The notes below the pieces were generated by a model that was not told where the DNA came from, searched no databases, and was given only the letters and a program-made list of their open reading frames with translations. Below, piece by piece: positions 60,421 to 64,000 of a DNA stretch of 64,000 nt; within the stretch, counting starts at the first letter, position 1; every line of letters begins with the position of its first letter. The DNA is taken from the NCBI RefSeq assembly GCF_037975245.1, contig NC_092582.1, positions 24,778,077-24,842,076 on the forward strand, given 5' to 3'. This DNA is from Apostichopus japonicus (Eukaryota > Echinodermata > Holothuroidea > Aspidochirotida > Stichopodidae). Position numbers and translations under genes: made by a program.

Positions 60421-60589
60421 CGTAGGATTAATTGTGGACTGGTACACGGTATCGTCCAATGGACCTATATCAGTGGTAAGGTTTAACGATCATACTTTTA
60501 CAACTAAAGATAAAACCTTTTCGTCGGGTGTTTATTACTGCCAACGCTGTGCAATAACGAAGTTCCTATATACTCTGTGGATGGAATAA
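60421..60589 (+). CDS. Possible exon with the second half of an Ig-like domain
   Basis: After acceptor tcattctcgtcccaaatag the frame reads VGLIVDWYTVSSNG, then VVRFNDHTFTTKDK and TFSSGVYYCQRC, ending at a stop. W-Y, the F/V strand pattern and S-G-V-Y-Y-C match the C, E and F strands of Ig V domains. No further donor, membrane segment or signal peptide is visible, so it may be a fragment of a receptor-type gene. Confidence 0.35.
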
Positions 60590-62032
60590 GATGTGTTATT
60601 GTTGGTTTCATTATACACACTAATGGTATAACGTAGGCGCATTTGGGGATCCATTTGGATAAGGACATAAGGGACCAGACGACTATGTTTACACATAACA
60701 CTAATACACACTGTACGTGTACACGCTGTACATGTATGTACTAGTTGACAATCATTTTAGAGTAAAGTCTTTTAATTTAATGAATTAAACCAGAAGCAGA
60801 CAATTACATTGCAAATAGTACTTGTTTATATGACATTATATTGATATTATATGATATTATACTGCACAGTATTGAAGTGAATGACCTTGAAGTGCAATAT
60901 ACCTTGGCTCAAAACATGTGGAACATCAAAACAGGCAAAAACGTTATTTTGTTTAAATATCCCAAACTTTAAGGATTTTTCATTTCAAAATAAGGCAAGC
61001 ACCCTCCTGTTTTTTTTGTACAAACAGGAAGGTACTATATCTATACCAGAAAAAAATAATCAGATTTTTTACAGCATGACGCGTTTGAGTTATTGGCTGT
61101 CAAAGACGACCTCTTTCGTACATCGGAGCAACTTAACAACTTCATAAATTAATATTGGGAAAAGCTAGAACCCTGATTTGTTTTAGGTGTAAGAACTTTA
61201 TACTTATAATTAAAGTATAAAACTCTGACAGCTCTAACATGGTTACTTTGGTTTAAAAAATGGCATCAAAACCCCTTCCTCATGCTGAATCGCAGCATGA
61301 AATAGCAACTTTAGAGTTGCACAACTTGCATATATATTACAGGAAAGCATTGTAATCATTATTTTGTATTGTTTGTACTAGACACCATAACCTCTGAAAG
61401 AATCAAGTACCCTGAAGCAATGGTTTTGTAGCAATTGATCACTAAAAATAGCATATTTGTTAGTAGGGGAGGGGGGATGCTGTAATGCTATGCCCGAAAA
61501 AATGTAATAATATGGAATGGCATACTGGTGAGATCCCCCCCCCCCCCCCCCTTACCTATGAAATTCGAAATTGTGGGTAATAAATTGGGCTTTATTTTAA
61601 GAAGTCCTATTCAAGGTATAACTGATTTGTTGAAGACCCTCTAGATTTCAATCATTGTAAATAGTTTGATCCATCTGTTCTGTTAACCCTGTTGGATTAA
61701 TAACTGGAAATCATATGATTAGCATTTCAACAAATCCCAATGTAAAGTATTTCTTTACAAGTATATATTAAAAGATCAACTGTATCAAAAGGCGTTCTTT
61801 AAATCCAGATATAATTCTAAAACATTATTACCCTTCTCAAGCTGAGAATGTTTACTGTTGATAATTGCTAATAAAGCAAGGCATGTGGAGTGACCCTCCC
61901 TATCAATTCAAACTGAAAATTATAACCAAAAAAAAATATCATTTTTGTGTTATAGAAAGTAGGTAACCTTTTCTTTTTGACATTCTCAAGAAGGTTTTTT
62001 TTTATGGAGGGAAGTAAACGTGTAGGTCTATA
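60590..62032. other. Gene-free stretch
   Basis: No supported exon. C-run at about 61536-61551. Confidence 0.4.
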
Positions 62033-62033
62033 C

Positions 62034-62170
62034 AGGGGCGTAGAGAGCGGGGGGGTGCTGTCGGCAAATTTTGGGTCTGTCGGCAAAAGGAGAAAAGGGG
62101 AAGAGAGCGGAAGGGGAAGAAAGAAGGAAAGCTGAATAGAGAAAAGGAGAACGGGAGCTTCTTCCGTGCC
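62034..62170 (+). mobile_element. hAT-like terminus without visible partner
   Basis: CAGGGGCGTAGAGAGCGGGG begins it, followed by a purine-rich tract. The tandem array at 62171 follows directly. A second terminus-like CAGTGGCGGCGGAACCGG starts at about 62655. Confidence 0.5.
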
Positions 62171-62660
62171 AAATTTGACTTAAAATATGCACCAGATCGC
62201 ATCTAAGGACGTTTCAAAACTTAAAAATTTCCCCTTTTTCCCCCTCCCCTTAGACCCCTTCCCCATTTCAGTCACCACTTCCAGATCCGTCGGCAAATCA
62301 AATTTGACTTTAAAATATGCACCAGATTGCATCTAAGGACGTTTCAAAACTAAAAAATTTCCCCTTTTTCCCCCTCCCCTTAGACCCCTTCCCCATTTCA
62401 GTCACCACTTCCAGATCCGTCGGCAAATCAAATTTGACTTAAAATATGCACCAGATTACAGTACATCTAAGGACGTTTCAAAACTAAAAAAATTCCCCCT
62501 TTTTTCCCTTTCCCCTTAGACCCCTCCCCATTTCAGTCGCCACCTCCAGAATCAAATTTGACTTAAAATATGCACCAGATTGCATCTAAGGACGTTTCAA
62601 AACTAAAAATTTTCGAAAGGGGAGGGGGAGGCCCCCTTCCCTTAGACCCCTCACCAGTGG
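62171..62660 (+). repeat. Four tandem units of about 124-130 bp
   Basis: Units start aaatttgacttaaaatatgc at 62171, 62300, 62430 and 62554, each with tctaaggacgtttcaaaac and a pyrimidine-rich block ending in cagatccgtcggcaaatc. Part of the unit recurs in the MITE at 24030-24398 (ttagatgcaatttggtg-like). Confidence 0.92.
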
Positions 62661-63178
62661 CGGCGGAACCGGGGGGCTTGGGTGGCTCAGCCCCCCAATG
62701 AAAAAGTTGAGGGGGCAAATGCATGATAAGCCCCCCCCCCCCCCAATATTTACCAAGGCTCCGAAACGTGCATCTGCCCATTTTTTAATGCATACTTGTC
62801 GATCTGTCCGATGCACACATATATAGGTGTATAATTAAATATGATAATTGATTGTCTGTATCATGCCTCATTGAATATTAGTGTTTTAAATAAGAGGGTA
62901 ATAAGCTAAACGCTACACTCATCAACATTTGCGTTTACACTACAAATACACGCAAGGCGTGGAACATGGCTTTATATGTTTAAACGCAATCAATTATTGA
63001 ACGAACAAAAACACAATATTAGCATTTCACCTGTACTGTATAGGGTACATTTATTCGTGACATGATGACAGTACTAGGTCATAGAAATTTGTTGGCAACT
63101 GCACATGGTTTTGGAATTACCCATTTGTTGACATTAAGAAATACTTTCTGTTTTTTCTTATGACATTTATTTAATTCA

Positions 63179-63540
63179 GGGGCGTCGGAGCCGGTACACG
63201 CCGGACCAATATTCAAGACGCAAAAAAAAAGAAAGTAGGACTAAAACATGGAAAAAAAAAATCTCGGAGGTATATGTTTCAATAATTTTCAATAATGATG
63301 TACGGCAAGTAGGCTAAATGTGACTACTCTGGCATGGCAGGGGTCTTGTTTTCAAGCTCGGAAAGTGCCATTTCCTGCAATCTGGGAGGCATATTTTCAC
63401 AATTTTCTCCATTACGCTACGCGCCAACCATGGTGGCGCGTAGCGTAGTTTGACCTACCAAACGTCCCCCCGATAATTATGATAGTTTGGCCACACTCTG
63501 AACCGCCGTACCAATCAATAATAGCTTCCGACACCCTTAA
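63179..63540 (+). mobile_element. Old hAT-like element with core module
   Basis: Ends CAGGGGCGTCGGAGC and GCTTCCGACaCCCtT are diverged inverted repeats. A core module lies at about 63360-63450. No clean target duplication is left. Confidence 0.6.
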
Positions 63541-63745
63541 TTGTAATTATTGCATTTAATTGCAAGTAGTAATTTACTACACTCAAAAACGTCTTTGCGA
63601 GAACACGTCGAGTAATAGCTACTCTCTTAAAACACCATCGAATATACAAATTACAATGTTTTTACAGATTTTTACGTGCAATCTGAGAAATTGTTAGGCT
63701 TGAGACCCATGTTTTAGGGCTGGGTATTCGCAGCATAAAACACTC

Positions 63746-63842
63746 GGGAAGTGCCGTTTCCGGCCATCTGGGGGGTTTGAAAAACCCAACATTTTCTTGT
63801 ACGCTCCGCGCCAACCGATGGTGGCGCTCCGCTTAGATAGTC
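63746..63842 (+). repeat. Isolated core module copy
   Basis: Matches the shared hAT subterminal module (gggaagtgccgtttccggcc ... gtggcgctccgcttagatag). No terminal repeat is recognisable around it. The rest of the window to 64000 has nothing else I can support. Confidence 0.75.
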
Positions 63843-64000
63843 TCCAGAGCCGTATATAGAGAGAGTTTGGCCAACCATGTAACCGATTTGGATTGGTCGA
63901 GAGGGAAAACGCCCACACAGGGTGGTAAAATAGGTCCACTTGAAAACTTTATAGCAGACGACACGCATACTCACAGTGTATAGACTATCGTTTGTGTACA

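Overview
This window looks like a stretch of AT-rich, transposon-dense genome from a marine invertebrate, most likely a deuterostome and possibly an echinoderm. The guess rests on the repeat types (PNMA-like Ty3/Gypsy element, hAT and Mutator-like MITEs, tRNA-derived SINEs, a Tx1/L1-like LINE fragment), on scattered small exons with GT-AG borders, and on CCCTAA-rich degenerate patches. There is no bacterial-style gene organisation. Nearly all long open frames come from tandem repeats or transposon sequence. Real host coding signal is sparse.

Layout. 1-6098: a Ty3/Gypsy LTR retrotransposon on the minus strand that runs off the left edge. It has an open pol frame (protease, reverse transcriptase), a PNMA-like gag with a CCHC knuckle, a primer-binding site and a long 5' LTR. 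Gag and pol are in -1 register and joined by a G GGA AAC slippery heptamer. 6.1-13 kb: AT-rich repeat, a decayed minus-strand exon, a hAT-type MITE, a 70-bp palindrome and the first of four copies of a nested 2-kb hAT-like composite. 12.8-19 kb: minisatellite, ATC/CAC microsatellite, tRNA-SINE, a short RNA-gene-like locus whose first 44 nt match U2 snRNA, a 5'-truncated LINE, a second SINE, and inverted copies of the 13-kb minisatellite and the 7.4-kb AT-rich repeat. 20.8-27.2 kb and 36.9-38.9 kb: three more composite copies (minus orientation), one of them inside another hAT element and itself holding a further insertion.

24.6-42.9 kb: three phase-compatible candidate exons (24589-24650, a 36-nt microexon at 35903-35938, and a last coding exon at 41933) followed by a 3'UTR exon with AATAAA. 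They suggest one plus-strand gene with very long introns. TGACGTCA octamers are clearly over-represented here. 29.5-33.2 kb: triplicated 126-bp repeats, a local duplication and a 1.17-kb, 21-bp minisatellite. 50.5-56.6 kb: a phase-consistent three-exon plus-strand gene. Its first intron holds three Mutator-like MITEs in the same orientation, each with its own perfect 9-bp target duplication, inserted within about 60 bp of original sequence. 58.7-60.6 kb: foldback hairpins, a small unidentified ORF and an Ig-like exon pair. 62-64 kb: four tandem 125-130-bp units and more hAT-derived sequence.

The items most worth following up are the frameshift signals of the PNMA-like retroelement, the U2-headed RNA locus, the triple Mutator-like insertion, and the nested hAT families that share one roughly 95-bp subterminal module despite different terminal repeats.
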